64,000 nucleotides of DNA, from the NCBI GenBank assembly GCA_037893245.1, contig JBAIAA010000321.1, forward strand, positions 186,001 through 250,000, read 5' to 3'. This DNA is from Crossaster papposus (lineage: Eukaryota; Echinodermata; Asteroidea; Velatida; Solasteridae). Both the position numbers and the translations under genes were made by a program. Each line of letters starts with the position of its first letter. Within the stretch, counting starts at the first letter, position 1. The notes under the pieces are model-generated. The model saw only the letters and a list, made by a program, of their open reading frames with translations. It was not told the DNA's origin and did not search any database. Below, piece after piece: positions 34,125 to 45,733 of the stretch.

Positions 34125-35085
34125 TTGCAAGAAATACTGTTTTTGACATGAAGAAAAACCCAGTCGTTTAGGCCTATTCTAGATCGATAAATAAGTTGCC
34201 ACACTCGACGTTGACGTGCATCACCACGATACGGCCACGACGACAGTGATTGCATGTCAGACTTGTTAGTGTATTATTAATTCGTCATCAACAAAGCTAC
34301 TCAAATGTTAACTAGGTCTATGTATTATTAATATCATCTCAATGAACAAATGCATCATGTTTATTTGCTTACCTTTTCGCTTCTGAAGGATGGGTCCCCT
34401 GTCAGCCGACACCCCACACGTACGATGACAACAAACGTGTAAATCCAAACAAGCCCAGACTTGTCGAAACAATCACATGACGCAATAGACCAATCAAAAT
34501 AGTTTTGCTTGGAGGGGGGGGGGGGGGGGTAGCATAGGATTTGCATGAAGACTGGGGTAAGAGTGTTTCTACATTTGGTTAAGGGTTTTGTTTGGGTTAG
34601 GGTATAATATAGGGTATATTGGGTCGAAATTTCAATCAAAGAAATAAATGTGGTTGAAATAGGAGCATTTTGAAAAACGTGCTCGACTTTCTAACCATTT
34701 TGTACACGAGAACAAAGATATGTCTTTACAAGGATATAAAATTGAGAGAATATGAACAGTGTGCACAGTATACACTGTATTCATAGGATCGTAAACACGT
34801 TTGTCGTAGACGTTCTCGCAGTTGTGCAACTAAAAACAAACACTAAACCCAGTCTCGAGTCAATACTAGGCTGATATCGACAATAGGCCTCCTATTGGAA
34901 GTGAAAGTGTCATTTTGACTGGAGACAAGTGTCACGTTGACCGCGGAAAAGTGTAATTTTGACCCGAAAAAGACTCGTTTTGACCAGGAAAACTGCCATT
35001 TTGACCAAGGGACTCACTTGCCATTTGTTATACGCAATTTTGATTTTAAAATGTCACTTCAAAATGTAAAATATCAGCAACTTAC
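34125..35085. repeat. Long dispersed repeat, copy B (unoccupied LTR site)
   Basis: Collinear with 24100-25090 plus 27273-27640 but without the LTR element. Around 34757-34775 the sequence GTGTGCACAGTATACACTGT corresponds to the place where the LTR element lies in copy A. A G run of about 18 bases at 34513-34530 replaces the G-rich tract of copy A. The right end coincides with the donor of the lectin exon at 35086, so this repeat forms the start of that gene's first intron. Confidence 0.8.
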
Positions 35086-35410
35086 TCGTTGTGTTTATTG
35101 CAGGTATATTTAGCCAAATAAACGATGGTACATCAAATCCTGTTATGTTCTTGAACACGTTGTCGGTGAGCTTCAAAATGGATATGATGTCTTCGGCGTC
35201 TGTTGTTGTTGCAAGGGAGCCCATTCGGCCGTGATATTTGAGACGCTGACAGAACGCCTTTGCTTCCGTGTACGACAAATATTCTGGGTAATACCTGTAG
35301 CACTTGTCTCTGTTTCCTGTCCATTGGAAATTGCACGGCGAACATGCTGCTTGAGCAGAATCAACCAAATCCGCGATAAGCGCGCCCGTCAAAATTAGCC
35401 AAAGCGCCAT
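35086..35410 (-). CDS. First exon: signal peptide plus N-terminal half of a C-type lectin domain
   Basis: The minus-strand frame starts at an ATG at 35410 and ends at a consensus donor (ACGA|GTAAGT), 325 nt, phase 1. Residues 1-21 (MALWLILTGALIADLVDSAQ, then A) are a signal peptide. From residue ~22, CSPCNFQWTGNRDKCYRYYP, SYTEAKAFCQRL, GSLATTTDAEDI and PSFIWLNIPA follow the order W-x-CY - helix-1 FC - G-x-L-A - helix 2 - WL of C-type lectin-like domains. The second half, with the remaining cysteines, must lie in another exon. The only such exon seen (9159-9306, -) enters in the compatible phase, but the LamG and Ig exons lie between them, so linkage is unproven. The product is probably secreted. 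The open frame beyond the donor (about 10 residues) is intronic. Confidence 0.75.
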
Positions 35411-36250
35411 GTTTAGCGCTCGCGCAGTTTTGATTATTACTGAGTGCGCTGGGAGAAGGATTTCGTGTTTATTAAGTTAACAGCGTAGATTGATCCATCA
35501 AACTATGGGCGGCCATTAGTGCAAAACTCTTAATTTTTAAGTCTAAAATCCCATAGCGTACACTAAACTCGGATGTCGTTTGGGGGAAATTCGCCCTCGG
35601 GCCCGTGATGGGGATTTTGGCCAGCCACATAGTCACAATCATGGAGCAGTTGGGACATGAGAGGAATACCCACTTATGAACATGCCGGGGATTGTCAGTA
35701 AAATCTTGCCCCTATAGGGTGGGCATGGTAAGGATTTGGTCGTTTCAAAAGTGACTTTTGTCGCAACTTTTTCCTATACTTCAGCCATCAGAAAACAATA
35801 GTGTCCTAAAAAAAACCGGACTTGTTCAAACCCTATGAAGCAGGTCTGACAAGCGTTGTGTTTTCTCAGTGAATGCTTTATTTTCTAAGCCAAATTTGTT
35901 TGTAAGCTAAGTTATTGCTTTATAATGGCTGATAGGTCAAAGCAGGACAAATTAGTGGTGTCGTTATACAGTCAGTCCGCACTGCGTGCGTTAATGAGGT
36001 CAAATCCCGTGTTTTATCTGCACAGCCCAACGTGCATAATCGACAACGAAATTTGCGCGATAATCTGCGAGAGTTCGAAGACCTTTTTTGATGAATTATA
36101 CGGTCAACTGTAGCATAAATGTCGGAACCTTGACGAAGTACGGACTTATTGGTGGTATTGCGCATGCTTAATTAAGTGATGATCACGATACTATTAGGAA
36201 AGTGAACGGTCACGTGGGAGGGTTTTACCAATAATCATATAGAGAAAATG
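35411..36250. other. No gene recognised; 5' flank of the lectin exon
   Basis: This lies upstream of the minus-strand lectin ATG. I see no TATA box or clear initiator. The plus frame at 35925-36113 has no recognisable domain. Confidence 0.4.
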
Positions 36251-36264
36251 AGTCCGATTTTCCA

Positions 36265-37570
36265 GAGTTGCAATCGAGTCAGTCACACTAAAAGTCACCA
36301 CAAGTCAATCACAAGTCATTCAGTCCTTAGTCAACTTACAATCTATAAACTTTGACAAAAACGTTCCTTTGTTATTGTTCCTCTTCGGAACTGACTTGTC
36401 AGTGAACTGACTTGTGAATGACTCGTGAAATAAATTGAGAATGACTTGTGAATTTAATTGAGATTGACTTGTGAATGACTTGTAAATGACTTGTAAATGA
36501 CTTGTAAATGACTTGTGAACTTACTTGTGAATGACTTGTGAATGGCTTGTGAACTGACTTGTAAATGACTTGTAAATGACTTGTAAATGACTTGTGAACT
36601 TACTTGTGAACTTACTTGTGAAGGACTTGTGAATGGCTTGTGAACTGACTTGTAAATGACTTGTAAATGACTTGTGAATGACTTGTGAACTGACTTGTAA
36701 ATGAATTGTGAACTGACTTGTAAATGACTTGTAAATGACTTGTGAACTGACTTGTGAAATGACTTGTGAACTGACTTGTGAATGACTTGTAAATGACTTG
36801 TGAATGACTTGTGAACTGACTTGTGAATGACTTGTGAATGACTTGTAAATGACTTGTGAATGACTTGTGAACTGACTTGTGAATGACTTGTGATTGACTT
36901 GTAAATGACTTGTGAATGACTTGTAAATGACTTGTAAATGACTTGTAAATGACTTGTAAATGACTTGTAAATGACTTGTGAATGACTTGTGAATGACTTG
37001 TGACCTGACTTGTGAACTGACTTGTGAACTGACTTGTGAACTGACTTGTGAACTGACTTGTGAACTGACTTGTGAACTGACTTGTGAACTGACTTGTGAA
37101 CTGACTTGTGAACTGACTTGTGAACTGACTTGTGAACTGACTTGTGAACTGACTTGTGAACTGACTTGTGAACTGACTTGTGAACTGACTTGTGAACTGA
37201 CTTGTGAACTGACTTGTGAACTGACTTGTGAACTGACTTGTGAACTGACTTGTGAAATGACTTGTGAATGACTTGTAAATGACTTGTGAATGACTTGTGA
37301 ACTGACTTGTGAATGACTTGTGAATGACTTGTAAATGACTTGTAAATGACTTGTAAATGACTTGTAAATGACTTGTAAATGACTTGTGAATGACTTGTGA
37401 CCTGACTTGTGAATGACTTGTGAACTGACTTGTAAATGACTTGTGAACTGACTTGTGAACTGTCTTGTGAACTGACTTGTGAACTGACTTGTGAACTGAC
37501 TTGTGAATGACTTGTGAACTGAGTTGTGAACTGAATTGAGAATGACTTGTGAATGACTCGATTACAACTG
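36265..37570. mobile_element. 12-bp tandem array 2 framed by inverted repeats
   Basis: AGTTGCAATCGAGTCAGTCA at the left is mirrored by TGAATGACTCGATTACAACT at the right. Between them, about 36395-37555 is a tandem array of ACTTGTGAACTG (very uniform at about 37010-37250, some 20 copies) mixed with 11-bp ACTTGTAAATG and ACTTGTGAATG units. The long frames here (for example 36612-37658 on -, repeating FTSQ) exist because a 12-bp unit is stop-free. The inverted ends suggest a foldback-type element whose interior is satellite. Confidence 0.75.
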
Positions 37571-37913
37571 CGATTTCAACACACGTTTCCGGTTTATAAA
37601 AACGCATGGCACACTCCCCGTGTGATATCACCCAGTTGCGCACGAGAAACTGTCGCATTTGTTTTATTTGGCCTTACGATCCTTGAACTAAATTCCGGCT
37701 TATAAAAAAAAATGGGGAAACTGGTAATCCACAACATGCTCCTGCCCCGATTTTGTATTATATTATATATATTTTTCTTCTGACATTTTTGGGTTAAAAA
37801 AAAAAGGATATTTTTCAGACAAATTGCACACCAAATTCACATGACGGCATTGATTTTCACGCAAACTTTGTGCGGACATAATTAAAAGCTACTGAGATTT
37901 TGCATGCCATATA

Positions 37914-38360
37914 TTACACGGTTCACGTATCTACTGGTTTTGCGGCATGAACAGTGTAAACGTTGCGTCTCCGTGGTCCGTGTCGAAAACAACCCATGCT
38001 GAACTGGGAGGGAACCGGGTTTGTTTCAACGCGGTTCGAAACTGAGATAGTGTAAAAACGCCTTAACTGACTCTTTAGAGGAGTCAGGCGCATTTTACTC
38101 TGTTTAAATAGCCAATTGGCTCGAATCTGGCTGTGTGTGCTCTGTAATATTAACCCTAACTGTTTTACCTCGCAGATAGTGAGGTTAAGGGTTGATGGCC
38201 AGAGAAGACCAATTATATTAAAAATGTAGTAATCAACTTAGAGTAATTATTAATCGAGAACCGACTTCGAACTGCTTCCAATTATTAGTGTAATGGCTGC
38301 TTTCTTGTATTGAAGTGTTAATGATAATCTTCCTCATCATCATCATCAGCCCAAGTATGT
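37914..38360. repeat. Dispersed repeat pair member (partner 32190-32600)
   Basis: Same orientation and order of shared words as 32190-32600, with small indels. Confidence 0.85.
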
Positions 38361-38554
38361 CATCCATCTGCTAGACCAAGGCCTCTCCCAAACTCTGCCA
38401 AGTATTTGTTATGTGTCTTTGCCAGGCTATTTACCGCACATGGCTGGCTATCATGACAATCTCATCTCTCCATCTTGCTCGAGCCGAGGCCTCCCACGTT
38501 TTTATTCCAGAGAGGGGTTGCCAGTCTGTTGCTATTAAATTATAAAAGCATGTT

Positions 38555-38700
38555 GAATGCCATGGCCCAGTGGTTAGGGTGTTCGACTCATGTACGATGT
38601 TGCGTGGATTCGAACCCTGGTTTTTCAATTCTCGGCCTCGTTTCCGGCTCGGCTACAATTTTAAGATGTTTGGTTTGAGAACACTCAATAATTATTAGGT
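38555..38700 (+). mobile_element. tRNA-derived SINE-like element
   Basis: TGGCCCAGTGGTTAGG (A box) and GTGGATTCGAACCCTGG (B box) are spaced as in a tRNA, followed by a short body and an AATAATTATTAGG-type tail. A short SINE is inferred. No terminal duplication was determined. Confidence 0.55.
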
Positions 38701-38852
38701 CATTGTTCTACCCTCGAGAAACATCATATATACATATAGAATGACGAGGTCCAAGCTTAGGCGAATGCACATTTCATTCAAGTGAAGAGATGTAGCACAT
38801 ATTAAAATAAACCCGGGATTTGGAAAACCTCAGTGATCGTGATGTAGATTAT

Positions 38853-39241
38853 AGCCTGGGTTGCAAGACGTCCTAATCGCGGTATGCAGCACGTGTTGGC
38901 CGCCAACTGTAGACCACGCCATAACCTTCGAATAGGTCTTCTTGTCTATATCGCATAATCGCTCAGAACATTTTGAGCATAAATAAGTCGCCTTCGCATG
39001 CGTGTGTGACGTTTCTTCATAATTACGTGACGTAACATAAATTTGACCAATAATTCAGCGATTATGCATTTTACGTCATGCGATTATTGGAACTTTCTGA
39101 GCGATTATGTGAGTTAGCCAAGACTACCTATTCGATTTCGAAGGTCATGGTGTGGTCTAGTCTATGGCGGCTCGGGGGCGCCCGCATCGGTGGCCTACGC
39201 GCGCTGCATACCGCGATTAGGACGCCTTGCAACCAAGACTA
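38853..39241. mobile_element. Foldback MITE, copy 2
   Basis: TTGCAAGACGTCCTAATCGC at the left is mirrored by GCGATTAGGACGCCTTGCAA at the right. The interior shares CGCATGCGTGTGACG, ATTACGTGACGTAACATAAA and TTTGACCAAT with 11940-12380. More diverged than copy 1. Confidence 0.8.
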
Positions 39242-40115
39242 GATGTAGATAATTATACAGTGAGCTAGCTCATTTGGTTCTATTGTGATATTTATTGAGT
39301 ATTTTTCTGTTGGATTATTTTACATTTGCTGTTATGTATGGTCAGGGGTTCCTTTGCACCTAGACCACTGCGAATGGACCACTGACTTCACTTTACAAAA
39401 TAAGATCTAAAGCTAAAACTACTAGCCCAAATCAAGATATCTTGGTATCATGTTTCTTCGAGAAAGATTATCCATCTATTGGTATAGGTAGTTTTGGCCT
39501 CAGGGTAGTAAAATTATTGGGGGGGTTTATTTACTACCCTGTATAGGCGGACTACTTTAGGGAATTGTTTTTACAAGCGTTTGGCGGACGAACAACCGAT
39601 ACGGTTTAATCGTAATTATTGTAATTGATTTCATACCACGAGAGGTTATCACTGCGCCGTTCAAGCCTATGTAATTTCATCCACGCCCCCAACTGAGTCT
39701 AGGAACATATAAGCCAAATAAAAAAAATGTTTAGCGTCATGCCTTTTTTTTTAAAGGAAGGAGGAGGCCCTTTTGTTAAAAATGGCCGCCCGACACATCT
39801 TAATTTGAGTCATGATAGTGAACATTATCTTCCAATTTAAAATTAAAACATGGTTTACCCACGATTAAAAATCAAAATTCATGAGGGTCGATCATGTATG
39901 CACCGTACACGACTACACGTCACACCCTAGCCTTCCTATTAGAAAACAAAATTATATTTCCAGAGCATGTTCACAGTGATGCTAAATTATAAAATACGAT
40001 CTTAAAATTGTATTATCTTAAAAAAAGAAAAGGCGGCCCCCAAAAAGGAAGCGTGCGGTGACGCTAAACATGTTTTTTAAATTTTATTTGGCCTAATATG
40101 GTGTTCTAAAACGGA
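39242..40115. other. No gene recognised
   Basis: AT-rich DNA with no convincing coding or repeat structure apart from small homopolymer runs. Confidence 0.5.
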
Positions 40116-40119
40116 CAGG

Positions 40120-40255
40120 CAGCATCGTGGTTCAACTTTCAAAACGTCGTACTACAACTTTCTAAACGTCGTGGTTCAACTTTCAAAACGTCATGGTTCA
40201 ACTTTTAAAACGTCGTACTTCAACTTTCAAAACTTCGTACTTCAACTTTCAAAAC
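40120..40255. repeat. ~19-bp tandem repeat (TTCAACTTTCAAAACGTCG)
   Basis: About seven imperfect copies of TTCAACTTTCAAAACGTCG with variants (GTACTACAACTTTCTAAACG). It abuts the left end of the next MITE. Confidence 0.85.
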
Positions 40256-40256
40256 T

Positions 40257-40655
40257 AGCCACACTTGTTAACCTTTCCTGTAATTTTGATGAAAAATTAC
40301 AGTCAAATTAGCTGCCTAATGAAAGTAATCCTACTTCGAGTTATTTGTATAGATTGGGAAATGAGAATGCAAGATTTAACAAATTAAACCTCAAATGTTA
40401 TCAAAAACTCATACTTTTATTTCATAATCTACAAGATAATGCTACTGGGCAAACTTAATGTTGGTATAGGCTTCATCCGAACACTGATTAGTGATAGTGC
40501 CTAATTAGCCCGTTTAATAAATCCCCTTTTCAATGCAGTATTGTAATGCGTTAAAAGGTTTGACAAATAACTCGAAGTAGAATTACTTCCATTAAGCAGC
40601 TAATTTAACTGTAATTTGTCATCAAAATTACAGGAAAGGTTAAACAAGTGTGGCT
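40257..40655. mobile_element. MITE with AGCCACACTTGTT ends and ~95-bp inverted arms
   Basis: AGCCACACTTGTTAACCTTT and AATTACAGTCAAATTAGCTG at the left are mirrored at the right by AGCAGCTAATTTAACTGTAA and ACAAGTGTGGCT. The arms also share CTACTTCGAGTTATTTGT. The element is about 399 bp, with no coding capacity and an uncertain target duplication. Confidence 0.8.
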
Positions 40656-40832
40656 TATGTTGTATGATTTGAAATTGTTTGAAAAAGTATTGTTATGTCC
40701 CGTTTATTTTGAAAAATTCTTTGATTAAAATGACATAAACCTTTTGGAAAATGCATCACGTTTTGCAGCATGTATTATATATTGTTCGGCTTTTAGTAAA
40801 TGTATGGCTGAATCCGCGGCCAGAAATCGGGA

Positions 40833-41219
40833 TAAAGGTAGGATACACCATTGGTAATTGCTTGAATTGTCATGAATGGGTACATTTGGGGGGTTGTATT
40901 TTAAAGTAAATATCATTTGACTGACCTGTCCGAAGTTTTACAATCATAGATGCCGAGAAAAGCACGAACAGCGTTTGTTTTCAACCGGCGCCAAGCAGTT
41001 TTTCTTATTTTTTTAAATATTTTTTTTCGCGATCGCCATTCGGCGATCGCGAATTTTTCTTTATAAAATTATGTTTTTTCGGAATAATTACAAGTTATCT
41101 ATCGCAATCATTTTGCTGGATGCCTAGAATCATTATTTACTTTCAAATGAGTAAGATATTTCATAATAATTTGGTAGTAAATATTTTCGATATCTGCAAA
41201 TGGTGTATCCTACCTTTAA
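40833..41219. mobile_element. MITE 'GGTAGGATACACCATT' family, copy 2
   Basis: Ends TAAAGGTAGGATACACCATT and AATGGTGTATCCTACCTTTA are inverted repeats. The body shares GGTAATTGCTTGAATT and GAAGTTTTACAA with copies at 7281 and 50629. The centre contains CGCGATCGCCATTCGGCGAT, a palindromic core. Confidence 0.85.
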
Positions 41220-41887
41220 GGCACAAAATAATCTAATAAAAACATGTGCAAAACTGGTTCTGGTATAACCAGAACCAAGATGGTTTAAAACTTTGTTCAC
41301 CTTAAAAATGGTATCATTATGGCGCAAACATAGTACAGCTCTCCGTTATCTCAGTCTGTTTCAGGTGAGGTTTCTAAAATGCAGACAGTAATTCAAGGCA
41401 CATCCATAATCTGAAGTAACACGGAAAATGTATAGAGTAAGTAAAAATGTGTCATTGGTTTGTTTGTTTTTTACTTTTTTAGGGCCCCTTTAGTTATGAT
41501 CAAATTAGAGTCGAAAATAATGAACTTTTGTTCAACCTAAAGACTTCCTTAAATCTAATGACACCCTTTTTGTAATTTTTAAAAGTTTTTTGTGGTAGAA
41601 ATTGTGATTTTCTTAAGCGGTTTACAGTTGGAGATGTGCAATTCAGCGCGATATTGTGCGTTCACTTGTACTTCGCAGTGACCGCCATCTTTATTTTCCG
41701 TATGCACGTTGTCGCCGGTATTTTCATTTTCCCCAAATATTTCCCTCAAAATTTTCAAACACTGCCATATATCTTTGACATAACTGTGTGTTCTTAATGT
41801 CACCAACTCGTTTGGGAAGTGAACTTTATTCCAGGCGTATTCCGTTCTCTACAGGGCCCTACACTACATAATTGCCCATATTATAAG

Positions 41888-41920
<33 letters not shown>

Positions 41921-41934
41921 TCTCTCTCTCTCTC
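41888..41934. repeat. C homopolymer and (TC)n microsatellite
   Basis: About 31 C followed by eight TC units. The poly-Pro stretch of the frame at 41819-42181 derives from it. Confidence 0.9.
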
Positions 41935-41939
41935 CTCCT

Positions 41940-42840
41940 CCAGTCTTACTGTGGACATTCCTTTGTATTCTCGTGTAGTTAAGAACAAGTTGGCTAAATT
42001 TATTTTGTATCGCTTCCATAAATTTGTAATCAAGCTCAAATTTACATTCAGCGAGAACCTTGTCAATCTTGGGTCCATTACTTTTCTGATTTATATTGAT
42101 GACTTTGTTAAATCATCTGATGTATTTTCATTTATTTTATTTCCTGATAATTATAATTTATTTATTTTCAATAGTAATTAGAAGTTAAAATCTATCTGTA
42201 ATTGGTTTGCAGTTAATAAGTTATCAGTTACTATTAGGAAAACCAAATATATGTATACTGCTTGTTATCTCCCCTCCAACATATCAATAATTGATGACAC
42301 GATCATAGAAAAAACAGATTATCTTTAATTTATTGGATATTTTATAGATTCCAAAGTAACATGGACTAATCACATAGAATATTTATTCAAAATTATTTCT
42401 AGAAACAATATTTTATCCCTCTACAATCTTAGTTTCTCTGTACAATACAATAATATTGTCGTATCTTAGTAATAGTATTCTATCCTGTGGAGCATGTTCC
42501 CTCAGTAATCTATACAGGCTTTTCCTTTTACAAAAACGGGATCTTATAATTATTAATTGTTCTGATTTCAATGCTTACCCTTTATTTTCCAAACACAAGG
42601 TTCTGAAAGTTAAAGACTTTTATTTTCATCAGCTTGGATCTCTCATTTACCAATCTGTTTTTGGTATCTTACCATCTTCTATAAATTCCATCTTCGTCCG
42701 GAATTGCGATGTTCATTCTCATTACACTCCTCAATTCTCAAATTGTAATTTTCCATTGACTCGCACATCTTTATCATTAAATACGAGGGACCCATGCTGT
42801 GGAATTCTTCTCATGAGAACCTGAAAATGTATAGATATTT
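41940..42840 (+). pseudogene. LINE fragment 1 (reverse transcriptase C-terminal part)
   Basis: Frame-shifted remnants are collinear with the distal half of a CR1/L2/jockey-like ORF2: SITFLIYIDDFVKSSDVFSF with the worn catalytic block ILFPDNYNLFI (corresponding to FADDTNLFI), SICNWFAVNKLSVTIRKTKY in the thumb region, and near 42790 the terminal motif RGPMLWNS. Stops and shifts throughout show an old, 5'-truncated copy. It is separate from the LINE that follows, whose own 5' portion starts at about 42925. Confidence 0.75.
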
Positions 42841-42955
42841 GTCAACTTTTAACTCAATTTATCATTTTTCTGTTATTTGCAACTTGCAACAAAACAAGTC
42901 TTCTTTTCTTGCTAAACAGATTGTTTATAGGGATATTTAATACATTGACATTAAT

Positions 42956-44577
42956 AGCTTGAAAAGTGACTTAGTCTCTTCTAGGCTGTGCAAGGACACT
43001 CCTCGAGGTTTTAAGGAGCTTACGAAATGTTACAATACTACACTAGCTAGTACCTTCAACACACTTGCCCCATTAAAGTCTAAGATGGTCACTGCTAGGC
43101 CCCGTCTACCTTGGTTTAATAAAGAAATCAACTTTGACTTAAGGATGAGGAGACATGCAGAAACGAAGTGGCGACGAACTAACATGGCCTCTAATCTTTC
43201 AGAATATAAGCTAATAAGAAATAAGGTAACCTTTCTTCTTAACAAAGCTCGCTGCAATTTCTACAAAGATTTTATCGAAGGTAATAGTTCCTACCAGAAG
43301 AAATTATTTAGAGCATCTGAAAAGCTGCTCGGGCATAGTGATGACGTCATATTTCCACCTTTTAAAGATAAAATGACCCTTGCTAATGATAATGTGTAGC
43401 TTTTTTGTAAAGAAAATATATAATATTCATGCTAAACTTGATGACGTAGAAGTTTCAACCTCTGTAGACAGAACGTTCTCCTTTACATCTGAAACATTGT
43501 CCAGTGGCCTATCTTGTTTGATAGTTTCATACCATTAACGGAGTCACAGGTAAAACAGCTTGTTGTCAATTCTTCTAAGGGATCATGCACTCTGGATCAT
43601 TTGCCTACTAACATTGTGGGTGAGTGCCTTGATGTTTTGCTTCCAGTACTTACCAAAATTATAAACTCATATTTAGTATCTGGCACATTTCCTACTGACT
43701 GGAAAGAAGCTTTAATATGCCCTTTCGATATTAAATTAGAAAACTACCAAACAATCAGTAACTTAAAATTTATTTCTAAATTAACTGAGAGAGCCGTTTG
43801 TGACCAACTTTATTGTCACATGTCAAAACATTCCATGTTTCCGGTTTTCCAATCATCTTACCGGAAGCATCACAGTACAGAGACGGCTCTTATAAAGGTT
43901 ACACATGATTTACTGATGAGGATGAATTCCCAACATGTTATTCTGCTTATCCTTTTAGACCTGAGTGAAGCGTTTGATACTGTTGATCACGTCATTTTAT
44001 TGAAACGTCTGCAGTCTAAATTTGGAGTCACTGGCAAGGCCCTCGATTGGTTTTCGTCTTATTTGTCAGATAGAAGCCAACGCGTATCCATTCAAGGTAC
44101 CTTATCAGAAAAGTTTAATATCAACTGTGGTGTTCCTCAGGGATCCTGCTTAATACCATTTTTATTTACTGTCTATGCCTCTAAATTTGTTTGACATCAT
44201 CGAGTATCATCTGCCTCATGTTCATTGTTATGCCGATGACACTCGGCTGTAACTATCTTTTAGACCTGACAATATATCTTGTCAAGCTGCTGTAAATATA
44301 ATGGAAAATTGCATCAGGGACATCAGGCAATGGGTGTTGCATGACCGGCTTCTAATTAATGATGCTAGAGTGAATTTTTGATCATCGGATCAAAGCAGCA
44401 GTTGAAGAAAATTTATATTTTCAATATCATGATAGGCGATACTAAGGTTTTTCCTCAACATGTGTTCGTAATTTGGGGTCATGGTTTGATTCTGAACTTA
44501 CAATGAATACCCACACCAATAAAGGTTGCTCTGCACCTTTTTTCATCTTAACAACATCAAACGCATAAGTCAATTCC
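42956..44577 (+). pseudogene. LINE reverse transcriptase region (N-terminal/RT part)
   Basis: 42959-43399 encodes the linker before RT, with KSKMVTARPRLPWFNKEI and a basic region. 43514-44194 holds RT motifs: ESQVKQLVVNSSKGSCTLDH, FPTDWKEALICPF, NYQTISNLKFISKLTE, the first catalytic block LLDLSEAFDTVDH and GVPQGSCL. The second catalytic block YADD lies at 44229-44240 in another frame. NLGSWFDSELTMNTHTN and LHLFFHLNNIKRISQF follow near 44470-44577. Two or more frameshifts and stops mean it cannot encode an active protein. The 3' end is interrupted at 44580 by the MITE. Confidence 0.85.
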
Positions 44578-44580
44578 TAA

Positions 44581-45733
44581 TGGCCCTGTCACACCAGAAC
44601 ATTTTAGGCCAACGCGTGAGTAGCGTGTTGTAATTTTGGCAACACGCTGGCAAACGCTGACCAACGCTAGGCCAGCGTTAGCAACACGCTGAGCGGGTTA
44701 CTCACACGCTGGGACACGCTGTCACACGCTGAGGAAAAAATATTTTTTTCAACATACCTACAATTTCCAGCGTTTGCCAGCATGTGACTGCACACGCTGG
44801 CGGCGCGTTGGAGGTTCGTTACTCACGCGTCGAACACGCTAGACGATCGTTATCAACCCGCTACTCACACGCTGGCGTACGCTGGCGTACGCTTGCGGCA
44901 CGCTGGTTATGGCCTTGACACACCAGAACGTTTTAGGCCAATGCATGAGTAGCGCGTTAAATATAGTTGATACGCTGGCAATCGCTGAACTTTCACAGAA
45001 AAAGTCAAGTGGAACCGTGATTTCAGGTTGTCCATACAAGTTGATAACGGGTTCATAGCGTATGCAAGCGCGTGATTAGCGTGTGAGGAACGCGCTCAGC
45101 GTGTGAGGGACGCATCGCTGATTTATAGTAAAAATACGACAGCGGATCACCAGCGTGTGAGTAGTGGGTTGGTAACGATCGTCTAGCGCGTTCGACGCGT
45201 GAGTAACGACCTTCCTGCAAGCCGCCAGCGTGTACAGTCAAACGCTGGCAAACGCTGATTTTTTTTAGGTATGTTGAAAAATGTATTTTTGCCTCAGCGT
45301 GTGACAGCGTGTTCCAGCGTGTGGGTAACGCGCTCAGCGCGTTGCGAACGCTGGCCTAGCGTTGGTCAACGTTTACCCGCGTGTTGCCGAAATTCCAACA
45401 CGTTGGCCTAAAACGTTCTGGTGTGACAGGGCCATTACTGTAGTAGCGCGTCATCTTTTTGTACAACTAAATGTGGTCGTTGCCGTAGGCTGGCGCGCGT
45501 TGGACCGCGCTACTCACGCGCTGGGCAGTCGTTCATCAGTCGTCGAGCGCGTTACTAACGCGTTATTCACGCGCTGGCGAACGCTATGAACCCGTTATCA
45601 ACGCGTTATGGACACGCTGAAATCACGGTTCCACTTGACTTTTTCTGTGGAAGTTCAGCGTTTGCCAGCGTATCAACTATTTTTAACGCGCTACTCACGC
45701 GTTGGCCTAAAACGTTCTGGTGTGACAGGGCCA
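44581..45733 (+). mobile_element. PIF/Harbinger-like MITE (outer copy), TAA target duplication
   Basis: The left end TGGCCCTGTCACACCAGAAC (44581) and the mirror of the right end, TTCTGGTGTGACAGGGCCA (ending 45733), are flanked by TAA at 44578-44580 and 45734-45736. Its two halves differ in subterminal sequence (half A with ACCAACGCTAGGCCAGCGTT, half B with AAAAAGTCAAGTGGAACCGT). With the inner element and one TTA removed it is about 625 bp. TWA duplications are typical of PIF/Harbinger. No transposase is present. The CACGCTGG words make it very CpG-rich. Confidence 0.85.
44910..45434 (-). mobile_element. Same-family MITE inserted in reverse inside the outer copy, TTA duplication
   Basis: TGGCCTTGACACACCAGAAC starts at 44910 and CTGGTGTGACAGGGCCA ends at 45434, flanked by TTA at 44907-44909 and 45435-45437. 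Its left half matches the outer element's right half (B) inverted, and its right half matches the outer left half (A) inverted, so it lies in the opposite orientation. The result is a long imperfect palindrome of over 1.1 kb. Confidence 0.85.

Noticed and set aside
24100-35085. Segmental duplication of a gene region
   Set aside because: A third, inverted fragment at 50281-50440 shows it is a dispersed repeat.
36612-37658. 348-residue minus-strand frame of FTSQ repeats
   Set aside because: A 12-bp repeat lacking stops in this frame. The plus strand is also open (CELT repeats). Product of periodicity, not selection.
41819-42181. Poly-proline protein
   Set aside because: Derived from the C/TC microsatellite fused to LINE remnants.
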